From assembly GCF_003352185.1 (NCBI RefSeq), contig NZ_CP029608.1, positions 186,001 to 250,000 of the forward strand: a stretch of 64,000 nucleotides of DNA. Reading direction: 5' to 3'. The position numbers and the translations under genes were made by a program. Positions within the stretch are counted from its first letter, which is position 1, and each line of letters begins with the position of its first letter. This document shows positions 1-9,150 of the stretch, piece after piece. Origin of the DNA: Pseudomonas kribbensis (lineage in GTDB: Bacteria > Pseudomonadota > Gammaproteobacteria > Pseudomonadales > Pseudomonadaceae). The notes below the pieces were generated by a model that worked only from the letters and a program-made list of their open reading frames with translations, searched no databases and was not told the origin of the DNA.

Positions 1-1
1 C

Positions 2-3000
2 AAGGCGCCGACCGCCGATCATCCGGTGGCGAGCAAGGACACCCACGGTCAGGCCGATGCCACGCCGGCTGCCAGCCCTGTGGCGGTGCCGGGCCAGGCT
101 GTGGTGTTCGTCGATGCCCGGGTCAAGGATGCCGACAGCCTGCTCAAAGGCGTCGCCCCCGGCACGCAAGTGGTCAAGCTCGATGCGAGCAAGGACGGCT
201 TGCAGCAGATCGCCGATTACCTGGATCAGCATCAGGGCATCAGTACCGTGGAAATCATCGCCCACGGCAATGCCGGCGACCTGTGGCTCGGCAACAGCTA
301 TTTGTCGGCGGACAACGTCGCGCAGCGCAGCGCGGTGCTGGCGGAAATCGGCAAGGACATGAACGTCGGTGGCGACATCCTCATTTACGGCTGCTACACC
401 GCCGAGGGTGACCGTGGCCTGAGCTTCGTCGACTCGCTGGCGCAACTGACCGGCCGCGACGTGGCGGCGTCGAACAACCGCACCGGCGTGGGCGGCGACT
501 GGGATCTGGAGATCGCCACCGGCAAGATCGAGAGCGCCAACGTGCTGTCGGCCCTGTCGATGAGCGAGTACCAGTGGGGTCTCGCCACCTGGACCGCCAC
601 CAACAATGCGAACACCGGGGTTGGCTCGCTGCGGGCGGCGCTGGCGTCGGCGCAGAACGGCGACATCGTGACTTTCAGCACCGGCATGACGGTGCAGCTC
701 ACTTCGGAATTGCTGATCAACAAGAACATTACGGTCGACGGCGACCTGAACAACGATGGCGTCGCCGATGTCACCCTCGACGGCCAGTACAAGACCCGGG
801 TGGTGGAAATCACTTCCGGCAGCACCGTGACCCTCGACGGTCTGGTGATTACCCGGGGTCTGGTCTCGGGCAACGGCGGCAATGGTGGCTACGGCGCGAC
901 CGGGGCCATGGGCGGCGGGATTTTCAACGCCGGCATCCTCACGCTGAACAACGTCTCGGTCACCGGCAACGCGGCAGCGGGCGGTGGTGGCGGCGGTGGT
1001 GTCACCGGCGCCAACTACGGCGGCGGTGGTGGCGGTGGCGGTGGCCTAGGCGGTCAGGGTGGCGGTCATGGCGGTACCGCCGGGCCTGGCACCGGTACGC
1101 TGGGCGGCCAGGCCGGCAGCGGCGGTGTCGGCGGCTACGGCGGTGGCTACGACGCGACACACATGGGCGGTCGTGGCGGCTCCACCATCGGCGGCGCCGG
1201 TGGTGTCGGCGTGTCCTATTACAGTAACGGCGGCAATGGCGGCACCGCGAACAATGGCACGATTTCCATTGGCGGCGGCGGTGGCGGCTCCGGCTGGGAC
1301 AAGGTCGGCGGCGTCGGCGGCAACGCGGCCGGCGGCATTTACAACGCCTCCACCGGCACCCTGAAAATCGTCGGCACCTCGGTCATCAGCAATAACATCG
1401 GTGCGGGCGGCGGTGGTGGTGGCGGCAGCGGCCAGGGCAGCAACAACCTGAACGGCGGCGACGGCGGACGAGGTGTCGGCGCGATCTGGAACCAGGGCGG
1501 CACGGTCCTGATCACGGCCTCCAACTTCAGCGCCATCAGCGGCAACGCGGCGGGCAGCGGCTCCGGCGGCTCAGAGCTGGGTGGTGGCGTGACGGGTTCC
1601 GTGCCGTTGGCTTTTGCAGCGATCTACAACAACGGCGGCACCCTCAACACCGCTTATGTGGAACCACCGACCGCCACCATCGTGATGTCCGACACCGCGC
1701 TGAAAATCGGCGAAACCTCGCTGGTGACCATCACCTTCAGCCGCGCAGTCACCGGTTTCACCAATGCCGACCTGACCATCGCCAACGGCACGCTGACATC
1801 GGTCAGCAGCAGCGACGGCGGCCTGACCTGGACCGCGACTTTCACCCCAACCAACAACATCACCGACGCCACCAACCTGATCACCCTCGACAACACCGGG
1901 GTGACCGCGATCAGCGACGGCGTGGCGGGCGTCGGCACGACCAGTTCCGTCAACTACGCCATCGATACCGCGCGGCCGACCGTGACCATCGTGATGTCCG
2001 ACACGGCGTTGAAGATCGGCGATACCTCGCTGGTAACCTTCACGTTCAGCGAAGCGGTGACTGGTTTCACCAACGCCGACCTGACCATCGCCAACGGCAC
2101 GCTGAGCGCAGTCAGCAGCAGCGATGGCGGCATCACCTGGACCGGAACTTTCACCCCGACTGCGAGCATCACCGACACCACCAACCTGATCTCCCTGGAC
2201 AACACCGGTATCGCCGACCTGGCCGGCAACGCCGGCAGCGGCACCACGGATTCGCCCAACTACGTGATCGATACCGTGCGGCCGACCGCGACCATTGTCG
2301 TGGCCGACAGCAATCTGGCGGCGGGCGAAACCTCGCTGGTGACCATTACCTTCAGCGAAGCGGTCAGCGGCTTCACCACCGCCGACCTGACGGTGGCCAA
2401 CGGCACCCTGACCGGCCTGAGCAGCAGCGACGGCGGCATCACCTGGACCGCCACGCTCACGCCGACCAACAACATCACCGACACCACCAACCTGGTCACC
2501 CTGGACAACACCGGGGTCGTCGATCTGGCCGGTAACGCCGGCAGCGGCACCACCAACTCCAACAACTACGCCATCGATACTGCGCGTCCCACCGCGACCA
2601 TCGTGGTGGCCGACAACAATCTGAAGATCGGCGAAACCTCGCTGGTGACCATCACCTTCAGCGAAGCAGTGACCGGTTTCACCAATGCCGACCTGACCAT
2701 CGCCAATGGCACGCTGACAGCGGTCAGCAGCAGCGACGGCGGCATCACCTGGACGGCCACGTTCACGCCGACCGCCAGCATCACTGACGCGACCAACCTG
2801 ATCACGCTGAACAATACCGGCATCGCTGACCTCAACGGCAACGCCGGTGTCGGCACCACCGATTCGAACAATTACGCGATCGACACCCAGCGTCCGACCG
2901 CGACCATTGTCTTGTCCGATAACGCGCTGAAAATCGGCGAAACCTCGGTAGTGACCATCACCTTCAGCGAAGCGGTGACCGGTTTCACCAACGCCGACCT

Positions 3001-6000
3001 GACGATTGCCAACGGCACGCTGAGCGCGGTGAGCAGCAGCGACGGTGGTATCACCTGGACGGCGACGTTCACTCCGACCAGCAACATCACCGATGCCACC
3101 AACGTCATCACCCTGGACCAGACCGGCGTCTCGGATCTGTCCGGCAATGCCGGCAGCGGCACTGTGGATTCCGGCAACTACGCCATCGATACCCAGCGTC
3201 CGACCGCCACCATCGTGGTTGCCGACAGCACCCTCACGGCCGGCGAAACGACGCTGGTGACCTTCACCTTCAGTGAAGCGGTAACCGGTTTCAGCAACGC
3301 CGACATCGTGGTTGCCAACGGCACCCTGACGGCGGTGAGCAGCAGCGACGGCGGCATCACCTGGACCGCAACCTTCACGCCAAACGTGGGCGTCAACGAC
3401 GCGACCAACCTGATCACACTGGCCAACACCGGCATCACCGACCTGGCCGGCAACGCCGGCAGCGGCACCACCAACTCCAACAACTACACCATCGACACCG
3501 TGGTGCCGACCGCGACCATCATCGTGTCCGACCCCAGTCTGAAAATCGGTGAATCCTCATTGGTGACCATCACCTTCAGTGAAGCGGTCACCGGTTTCAC
3601 CAACGCTGACCTGACCATCGCCAACGGCACGTTGAGCGCGGTCAGCAGCAGCGACGGCGGTATCACCTGGACGGCAACGTTCACGCCGACCACCAACATT
3701 ACCGACGCGACCAACCTGATCACCCTGGACAACAGCGGCGTTCAGAACCTGTCGGGCAATGCCGGCATCGGCACCACCGATTCGAACAATTACTCGATCG
3801 ATACCCAGCGTCCGACCGCCACCATCGTGGTTGCCGACACGGCACTGGGCGTCGGCCAGACCTCGCTGGTGACCATCACCTTCAGCGAAGCGGTGACCGG
3901 TTTCACCAACGCCGACCTGATCATCGCCAACGGTACGCTGAGCGCAGTGAGCAGCAGCGATGGTGGCATCACCTGGACCGCCACGTTTACTCCGGCGGCG
4001 GGAATCACCGACACCACCAACGTCATCACCCTGGACAACACCGGCATCTCCGATCTGGCGGGTAACCTCGGCAGCGGCACCACCGATTCCAACAACTACG
4101 CCGTCGACAGCCAGCGGCCGACGGCGACCATCGTCATGACCGACAGTGACCTGCGTCCCGGGGAAACTTCGCTGGTGACCATCACCTTCAGCGAAGCCGT
4201 GACCGGATTCGACAATTCCGACCTGAGCGTCGCCAACGGCACCCTGAGCAATGTCTCGTCGAGCGACGGCGGCATCACCTGGACGGCCACGTTCACGCCG
4301 AATATCGGTATCACCGACCTCACCAACCTGATTGTCCTGAACAACACCGGCATCACCGACCTGGCCGGCAATACCGGCACCGGCACCACCAGTTCGGCCA
4401 ACTATCAGATCCAGACCCAGGTGCCGACCGCCACCATCGTGGTTGCCGACACGTCGCTCAGGGCCGGGGAAACCTCGCTGGTGACCATCACCTTCAGCGA
4501 AGCGGTGAGCGGGTTCGACAACAGTGACCTGACCATCGCCAACGGCACGCTGACCAGCGTCAGCAGCAGCGACGGCGGTATCACCTGGACCGCGACGTTC
4601 ATCCCGACCGCCAATGTCACCGACGCCACCAACCTGATCACCCTGAACAACGCCGGGGTGGCCAACCTGTCGGGCAACAGCGGCGTCGGCACCACCGACT
4701 CCAACAACTTCGCCATCGACACTGCGCTGCCGACCGCCACCATCGTGGTCGCCGACAATCGCCTGGGCATCGGTGAAACCACCACCGTGACCATTACCTT
4801 CAGCGAGGCGGTGAGTGGGTTCGATCTGTCGGACATCAGCGTCGCCAACGGTGCGTTGTCAAACCTGACCAGCAGCGACGGCGGCGTGACCTGGACCGCG
4901 ACCCTGACACCGACTGCCGGCATCAACGACGCGACCAACCTGATCGTCCTCGACACCGCCGGCGTTCAGGATCTGGCCGGCAACGCCGGAGCTAGCATTG
5001 CCATCTCCAACAACTACATCCTCGATGCGACCCGGCCGACGGTGAAAATCGTGGTCGCCAACCCGCACCTGGGCATCGGCCAGACCACCACGGTGACCTT
5101 CACCTTCAGCGAGGCGGTGAGCAATTTCGATCTGTCGGACCTGAGCGTGACCAACGGGGACCTGAGCAACCTGAGCAGCAGCGATGGCGGCAAGACCTGG
5201 ACCGCAACCTTCACGCCGACCGCGAATGTCACCGACCCGAGCAACTTCATTGCCCTGGACACCAGTAACGTTACCGACCTGGCGGGCAACGCCGGCAGCA
5301 CGGTGGCGGTGTCGAACAACTACGCCCTCGACAGCGAACGGCCGACCGCCACAGTGGTGGTCGCCAATCCGAACCTGGGCGTCGGCCAGACCTCGCAGGT
5401 GATCATCACCTTCAACGAAGCGGTGACAGGTTTCGACCTGTCGGACCTCAGCGTGGCCAACGGCACCCTGTCCAACCTGAGCAGCAGCGACGGCGGCAAG
5501 ACCTGGACCGCAACCCTGACGCCGAACGCCAACGTCAACAGCGCCAGCAACGCGATCAGCGTCAACAGTGCCGGGGTCAACGATCTGTCGGGCAACAGTG
5601 GCAGCGGGATCAGTCAGTCCGGCAACTATGTGATCAACACGGTGCCGGCCGTGCCTCCGACCTCGCCGCTGGTGGTGGTATCGCCGGATCCGGAGTTCCG
5701 CATCGAAGTTCCGGTCGTTTTGCCGTCGCGGGTCGACGTGCCGCTGCAACCGACCATCTTTGCGCCACCCACAGGTGGCCTCGGTTCACCGCTGACCTTC
5801 CCGCCGCTGTTCGAGCAGCGGGTGATCGGCAATGGCATCCGTCCGCTGGGCGACATTTTCATCAACCACGGTGCGTTGAGCCCGAGCTTCATTGCTCAGG
5901 TATTCACCAGCAGCGACAGCGGCGGTGACGGTTCCGGCCATGGCTTCCTCGGTTTCGGTGGGGGTGATGGCGGGGTGTTCGGTATCAGCACGCTGTCGAG

Positions 6001-6217
6001 CCTGTTCAACCAGGACAGTGCCGCCGACCGGGATTCGCTGAACGCTTTCGACAGCCACTCGATCCGGGGTGGCGACGTTTCCCAAGGTCTGCACGGTGTG
6101 TTCGGCGCGCCGACCCTGGGCCAGCAACTGCAAGAGATCAAGGACAGCGAGCAGCACCGGGTGGACAACCTGGCGGCGGCTCTGCAACAGGTCGGCATCA
6201 GCGAAATGCCGGCCTGA
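2..6217 (+). CDS. Giant DUF4347 / Ig-like repeat adhesin, 5' end outside window
   Basis: The frame is open from the first bases, so the gene starts upstream; a GTG at 26 is only the first in-window start codon. Numbered from that GTG, residues about 25-175 form a DUF4347 domain (patterns AHGNAGDLWLG and DILIYGCYTAEG). About 200-530 look like a parallel beta-helix with a very glycine-rich insert. About 548-1874 hold 13 Ig-like repeats with the core TITFSEAVTGF and SSDGGITWTATFTP. About 1875-2063 are a Gly/Ser-rich C-terminal region. Proteins of this build are usually large surface adhesins secreted by type I systems. A TolC-like gene follows 47 bases downstream, which fits; the ABC and HlyD partners are not in the window. 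I do not see LapA-type RTX nonapeptides. Adhesin identity is family inference. Confidence 0.85.
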   Translation, partial: KAPTADHPVASKDTHGQADATPAASPVAVPGQAVVFVDARVKDADSLLKGVAPGTQVVKLDASKDGLQQIADYLDQHQGISTVEIIAHGNAGDLWLGNSYLSADNVAQRSAVLAEIGKDMNVGGDILIYGCYTAEGDRGLSFVDSLAQLTGRDVAASNNRTGVGGDWDLEIATGKIESANVLSALSMSEYQWGLATWTATNNANTGVGSLRAALASAQNGDIVTFSTGMTVQLTSELLINKNITVDGDLNNDGVADVTLDGQYKTRVVEITSGSTVTLDGLVITRGLVSGNGGNGGYGATGAMGGGIFNAGILTLNNVSVTGNAAAGGGGGGGVTGANYGGGGGGGGGLGGQGGGHGGTAGPGTGTLGGQAGSGGVGGYGGGYDATHMGGRGGSTIGGAGGVGVSYYSNGGNGGTANNGTISIGGGGGGSGWDKVGGVGGNAAGGIYNASTGTLKIVGTSVISNNIGAGGGGGGGSGQGSNNLNGGDGGRGVGAIWNQGGTVLITASNFSAISGNAAGSGSGGSELGGGVTGSVPLAFAAIYNNGGTLNTAYVEPPTATIVMSDTALKIGETSLVTITFSRAVTGFTNADLTIANGTLTSVSSSDGGLTWTATFTPTNNITDATNLITLDNTGVTAISDGVAGVGTTSSVNYAIDTARPTVTIVMSDTALKIGDTSLVTFTFSEAVTGFTNADLTIANGTLSAVSSSDGGITWTGTFTPTASITDTTNLISLDNTGIADLAGNAGSGTTDSPNYVIDTVRPTATIVVADSNLAAGETSLVTITFSEAVSGFTTADLTVANGTLTGLSSSDGGITWTATLTPTNNITDTTNLVTLDNTGVVDLAGNAGSGTTNSNNYAIDTARPTATIVVADNNLKIGETSLVTITFSEAVTGFTNADLTIANGTLTAVSSSDGGITWTATFTPTASITDATNLITLNNTGIADLNGNAGVGTTDSNNYAIDTQRPTATIVLSDNALKIGETSVVTITFSEAVTGFTNADLTIANGTLSAVSSSDGGITWTATFTPTSNITDATNVITLDQTGVSDLSGNAGSGTVDSGNYAIDTQRPTATIVVADSTLTAGETTLVTFTFSEAVTGFSNADIVVANGTLTAVSSSDGGITWTATFTPNVGVNDATNLITLANTGITDLAGNAGSGTTNSNNYTIDTVVPTATIIVSDPSLKIGESSLVTITFSEAVTGFTNADLTIANGTLSAVSSSDGGITWTATFTPTTNITDATNLITLDNSGVQNLSGNAGIGTTDSNNYSIDTQRPTATIVVADTALGVGQTSLVTITFSEAVTGFTNADLIIANGTLSAVSSSDGGITWTATFTPAAGITDTTNVITLDNTGISDLAGNLGSGTTDSNNYAVDSQRPTATIVMTDSDLRPGETSLVTITFSEAVTGFDNSDLSVANGTLSNVSSSDGGITWTATFTPNIGITDLTNLIVLNNTGITDLAGNTGTGTTSSANYQIQTQVPTATIVVADTSLRAGETSLVTITFSEAVSGFDNSDLTIANGTLTSVSSSDGGITWTATFIPTANVTDATNLITLNNAGVANLSGNSGVGTTDSNNFAIDTALPTATIVVADNRLGIGETTTVTITFSEAVSGFDLSDISVANGALSNLTSSDGGVTWTATLTPTAGINDATNLIVLDTAGVQDLAGNAGASIAISNNYILDATRPTVKIVVANPHLGIGQTTTVTFTFSEAVSNFDLSDLSVTNGDLSNLSSSDGGKTWTATFTPTANVTDPSNFIALDTSNVTDLAGNAGSTVAVSNNYALDSERPTATVVVANPNLGVGQTSQVIITFNEAVTGFDLSDLSVANGTLSNLSSSDGGKTWTATLTPNANVNSASNAISVNSAGVNDLSGNSGSGISQSGNYVINTVPAVPPTSPLVVVSPDPEFRIEVPVVLPSRVDVPLQPTIFAPPTGGLGSPLTFPPLFEQRVIGNGIRPLGDIFINHGALSPSFIAQVFTSSDSGGDGSGHGFLGFGGGDGGVFGISTLSSLFNQDSAADRDSLNAFDSHSIRGGDVSQGLHGVFGAPTLGQQLQEIKDSEQHRVDNLAAALQQVGISEMPA
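967..1435 (+). repeat. Glycine-rich low-complexity coding tract
   Basis: The adhesin frame here is dominated by GGC/GGT codons, giving runs such as GGGGGGG and many Gly-Gly-X triplets. It is flanked by short beta-helix-like turns of the type GGGIFNAGILTLNN. It interrupts the predicted helix between the DUF4347 domain and the Ig repeats and may be a flexible or elastic insert. Composition resembles PE_PGRS or fibroin-like tracts, which is convergence and not evidence of descent. Confidence 0.7.
1667..5647 (+). repeat. 13 tandem Ig-like coding repeats, 306-bp period
   Basis: Each unit starts at a Pro-Thr pair followed by a TATIV-like strand. Starts are at 1667, 1976, 2282, 2588, 2894, 3200, 3506, 3812, 4118, 4424, 4730, 5036 and 5342. 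The spacing is 309 for the first unit and exactly 306 (102 residues) afterwards. Units 2-8 are closest to one another; units 9-13 drift, for example FDLSDLSV replaces FTNADLTI. The fixed length and near identity suggest expansion by unequal recombination, so copy number may vary between strains. Confidence 0.93.
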
Positions 6218-6264
6218 CAACACACAACAACTCAATATGTGCGGGACCTAGGGGCGATCCAGGG

Positions 6265-7779
6265 ATGAAGAAAAGTCAGAAACTGTTCGGCGCCAGCCTG
6301 CTGGCGCTGGCGATCAGCGGATGTGCAGTCACCAGTGAACCGATCGAACGCAGCGTCAGCGAACAACGGGCCAAATCTGACCTGCAAACCATGTACAAGG
6401 GGCAGGAACCGCTGCGCGGTCCGCTGACCCTGCACCAGGCCATGGCCCGCGCGGTGAAATACAACCTCGAAGGGCGTTTGAAGATCATGGAGGAAGCGCT
6501 GGCCAAGCGGCAGCTCGACCTCGCCAGTTTCGACATGCTGCCGCGCATGGCGCTGGACGCCGGCTACGTCGGACGCAACAACGTCAGCGCTTCCAGCAGC
6601 CAGAGCGTACGCACCGGCACCCAGTCCCTGGAACCGTCGACCTCCCAGGACCGCGACCGCAACGTCGCCGACCTGACCATGGTCTGGAACGTCCTCGATT
6701 TCGGTGTCAGCTACATCAACGCCAAGCAGCAGGGCGACCAGCGTCTGATCGTTCAGGAGCGCCGGCGCAAGGTGATCAACACCATCGTTCAGGACGTGCG
6801 TTCGGCCTATTGGCGGGCGATGGCGGCTGAACGTCTGCTCAAGCAGATCGACAGCCTGATGGCGCGGGTCGATGCTGCCCGGCGCAACAGCGAAAGCATG
6901 AGCGAACAACGCATCGGCGATCCGGTGCAGTCCCTCGGCTACCAGCGTTCGCTGATCGAAGCCACCCGGCAACTGGAAGAGCAGCGCCGCGCGCTGTCAC
7001 TGGCGAAAACCGAGCTGGCGACCCTGATCAACCTGCCGATGGGTACCAACCTGACCTTGGCCACCGATGACGGCTATCAGATCCCGGAACTCAAAGTCGA
7101 TATCGCCAAACTGGAACAGGAAGCCCTGACCAGTCGCCCGGAATTGCGCGAGCAGGATTACCAGACCCGGATCAGCGCCGCCGAAACCCGCAAGGCCATG
7201 TTGCGAATGCTGCCGGGCCTGGAGTTTTCCGCCGGCGGGCACTACGACAGCAACTCGTTCCTGGTGAACGACCGCTGGGCCGACTACGGCGTGAAAGTGA
7301 CCTGGAACCTGTTCAACGTGATCTCCGCCCCGGCGGCCATCGACGTGGCCAAGGCCGGCGAAGAAGTCGCCACCGCACGCCGTCAGGCGATGTCGATTGC
7401 GGTGCTGGCGCAGTTGTACGTGGCCAACGCCAACTATCAGGAGGCGCTGCGTCAGTTCAAGACCAACCAGCAACTGTCGGACATCGACGGGCAGATTGTC
7501 GGCCAGTTGCGCAACCGTCATCAGGCGGCGGGCATCGGCGAACTGGATCTGATCCAGGGTGAACTGAACAACCTGCAGGCGGACTTGCGCCGTGACCTGT
7601 CCTACGCCGATCTGCGCAATGCCTATGGCCAGATCTTCGCCAGTGCCGGCCTCGACCCGCTGCCGGATCAGGTGCAGTCGACCGAAGTGCAGTCGATCGC
7701 CACGGCTCTGGCCAACCGCGAAGCGGCGTGGGCGTCGGGGGATATTTCGGTGCCGGTGGCCCATGCCTCCGCGAAGTGA
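6265..7779 (+). CDS. TolC-family outer-membrane lipoprotein
   Basis: This 504-residue protein starts with a lipoprotein signal; LAISGC places the lipidated Cys at about residue 20. The mature part has the two related coiled-coil halves of the TolC/outer-membrane efflux family, for example the stretch around LTLHQAMARAVKYN and the second half near residue 270. Such proteins form the outer-membrane channel of type I secretion systems or tripartite pumps. The gene lies 47 bases after the adhesin on the same strand, so it most likely exports that adhesin. It overlaps the next gene if the ATG at 7763 is used. The partner ABC transporter and membrane fusion protein must lie elsewhere, probably upstream. 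Confidence 0.85.
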   Translation: MKKSQKLFGASLLALAISGCAVTSEPIERSVSEQRAKSDLQTMYKGQEPLRGPLTLHQAMARAVKYNLEGRLKIMEEALAKRQLDLASFDMLPRMALDAGYVGRNNVSASSSQSVRTGTQSLEPSTSQDRDRNVADLTMVWNVLDFGVSYINAKQQGDQRLIVQERRRKVINTIVQDVRSAYWRAMAAERLLKQIDSLMARVDAARRNSESMSEQRIGDPVQSLGYQRSLIEATRQLEEQRRALSLAKTELATLINLPMGTNLTLATDDGYQIPELKVDIAKLEQEALTSRPELREQDYQTRISAAETRKAMLRMLPGLEFSAGGHYDSNSFLVNDRWADYGVKVTWNLFNVISAPAAIDVAKAGEEVATARRQAMSIAVLAQLYVANANYQEALRQFKTNQQLSDIDGQIVGQLRNRHQAAGIGELDLIQGELNNLQADLRRDLSYADLRNAYGQIFASAGLDPLPDQVQSTEVQSIATALANREAAWASGDISVPVAHASAK

Positions 7780-8368
7780 TGTGCTGGCGCCGGCCGCCAG
7801 TATCAGCCGTGCGCAACGCGAGGCCCGCAACGGTCATCGCGGCACGGCGGTGTTGCTGACCGGGTTGCCGGCGGCGGGCAAATCGACCCTGGCCCAGGCG
7901 CTGCATGCCGAGTTGTTCAGTCGTGGTCAGCAAAGTGTGGTGCTGGACGGCGATGGCTTGCGCGTCGGACTCAACCGCGATCTGGGCTTCACCGATGCCG
8001 ACCGGCTGGAAAACATCCGCCGCGCCAGTGAACTGGCGGCGTTGCTGGTGGAGAACGGGCAGATCGTGATTCTGGCGATGATCGCGCCACTGGTGGAGTT
8101 GCGTGAAGTGTTCGCTCAACGCCTGGGCGATGACTATCGCGAAGTCTGGTGCAGCGCCGCGCTGGCGGTGTGCGAACAGCGCGACCCGAAAGGGCACTAC
8201 GCCCGGGCACGCCGGGGCGAGCTGGCCGGTTTCACCGGCGTGTCGGCGCCTTACGAGCCGCCGGCTCAGGCGTCGCTGGTGCTCGATACCGGAACGCTGA
8301 CGGTCGAGGCCTGCCTTGACCGATTGCTGACCTGGCTCGGCGAATCTGCGGTGTTGCCAAGGACATGA
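7763..8368 (+). CDS. Adenylylsulfate (APS) kinase, CysC-like
   Basis: The 201-residue protein has the P-loop GLPAAGKST (residues 34-42) and the APS kinase block DGDGLRVGLNRDLGF followed by ENIRR. These families phosphorylate APS to PAPS, the sulfate donor. The gene stands between a TolC-like gene and a hydroxylase and shares the strand with a PAPS sulfotransferase two genes on, so a dedicated PAPS supply is the natural reading. There is no cysD or cysN (ATP sulfurylase) beside it. I use ATG 7763, which overlaps the TolC stop by 17 bases; a GTG at 7781 is possible and neither has a clear ribosome-binding site. I leave the symbol empty because this is probably not the housekeeping enzyme. Confidence 0.85.
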   Translation: MPPRSDVLAPAASISRAQREARNGHRGTAVLLTGLPAAGKSTLAQALHAELFSRGQQSVVLDGDGLRVGLNRDLGFTDADRLENIRRASELAALLVENGQIVILAMIAPLVELREVFAQRLGDDYREVWCSAALAVCEQRDPKGHYARARRGELAGFTGVSAPYEPPAQASLVLDTGTLTVEACLDRLLTWLGESAVLPRT

Positions 8369-9150
8369 GCCGTCCGGCGTTTTCGCGACTGCCGGTGACG
8401 GTGGATCTGCCGCTGCTGCTACAAGCCCTTGCGGTGATTGAACACGATGCCTGGCGCGGGCATTTCAACACGGCCTATTTCGCCGGCGACTGGAGCGGCG
8501 TGGCGCTGATTTCCGCGGCCGATGCGTTGACCGAACTATCTCCCGGAACCGCCGAGTCCGTGCAGCGAGCCCCTTGGCTGAACGACCGCCGCTGGCAGCA
8601 GGCGTTGCAGGATCTGCCGCTGGAGATCGTCAGTGCGCGACTGCTGCGACTCGGGCCCGGCGGGCAGATTCATGAGCATCGAGACTACGACCTCGACGGG
8701 CCGGACGCCGATCTGCGGCTGCACATTCCATTGCTCAGTCCGCCCGCGGTGGATTTCTGGCTTGATGGACTGCGCATGCCAATGGCGGCAGGCGAGTGCT
8801 GGTTTCTCGATCTTGCGCGACCGCATCGGGTCGACAATCGCGACAGCGCGGCACGCATTCATCTGGTTCTCGACTGTCGCCCCGGCGTCTGGCTGGAACA
8901 GATGATTGCCGAGGGTTTGCCGAGTACGCCGCAGCCTGGTGCCGAAGACTCGGCGTTGCAACGGTTTCAGCGTTTGCTGGTCGCGGACCCCGCGTTGTCG
9001 GCGACCCTGCAGGCGTTGCGCGATCCCGAAGCGTTCATCAGCCAGACACTGGCGCTGGCCGCCGAGCGTGGCTTGTCATTCTCCCGGGAAGAACTGCACA
9101 CGGCGATGCGCAACGGTCGCCGCTCGTGGAACGAACAATGGCGAGCCTGA
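8365..9150 (+). CDS. Aspartyl/asparaginyl beta-hydroxylase with C-terminal Nif11-like segment
   Basis: The 261-residue protein overlaps the kinase gene by 4 bases. Residues about 85-172 carry the hydroxylase core: LGPGGQIHEHRDYDL with His105-x-Asp107, His154 in ARPHRVDN and Arg164 as the likely 2-oxoglutarate contact. Family members are Fe(II)/2-oxoglutarate dioxygenases that hydroxylate Asp or Asn side chains. Residues about 197-248 match the Nif11 pattern: an aromatic helix start, DPAL, DPEAF, then GLSFSREEL. Nif11 domains are best known as leader segments of RiPP precursor peptides, so a fusion at the end of a modifying enzyme is unusual and may recruit a substrate. The adjacent sulfotransferase suggests that the added hydroxyl could be sulfated; this is inference. 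Confidence 0.8.
   Translation: MSRPAFSRLPVTVDLPLLLQALAVIEHDAWRGHFNTAYFAGDWSGVALISAADALTELSPGTAESVQRAPWLNDRRWQQALQDLPLEIVSARLLRLGPGGQIHEHRDYDLDGPDADLRLHIPLLSPPAVDFWLDGLRMPMAAGECWFLDLARPHRVDNRDSAARIHLVLDCRPGVWLEQMIAEGLPSTPQPGAEDSALQRFQRLLVADPALSATLQALRDPEAFISQTLALAAERGLSFSREELHTAMRNGRRSWNEQWRA

Noticed and set aside
1667..5647. Regular repeats considered as a CRISPR-like array
   Set aside because: The units are 306 bases, fully coding, and have no short repeat-spacer structure; no cas genes are present.
394..5895. A ladder of minus-strand open frames of about 101 codons opposite the adhesin repeats
   Set aside because: They repeat every 306 bases exactly as the sense repeats do and are a by-product of GC-rich codon usage; none has a ribosome-binding site or a recognisable domain.
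8796..9137. Longer N-terminus of the sulfotransferase frame
   Set aside because: It lies entirely inside the hydroxylase gene; the motif-bearing protein starts sensibly at ATG 9138.
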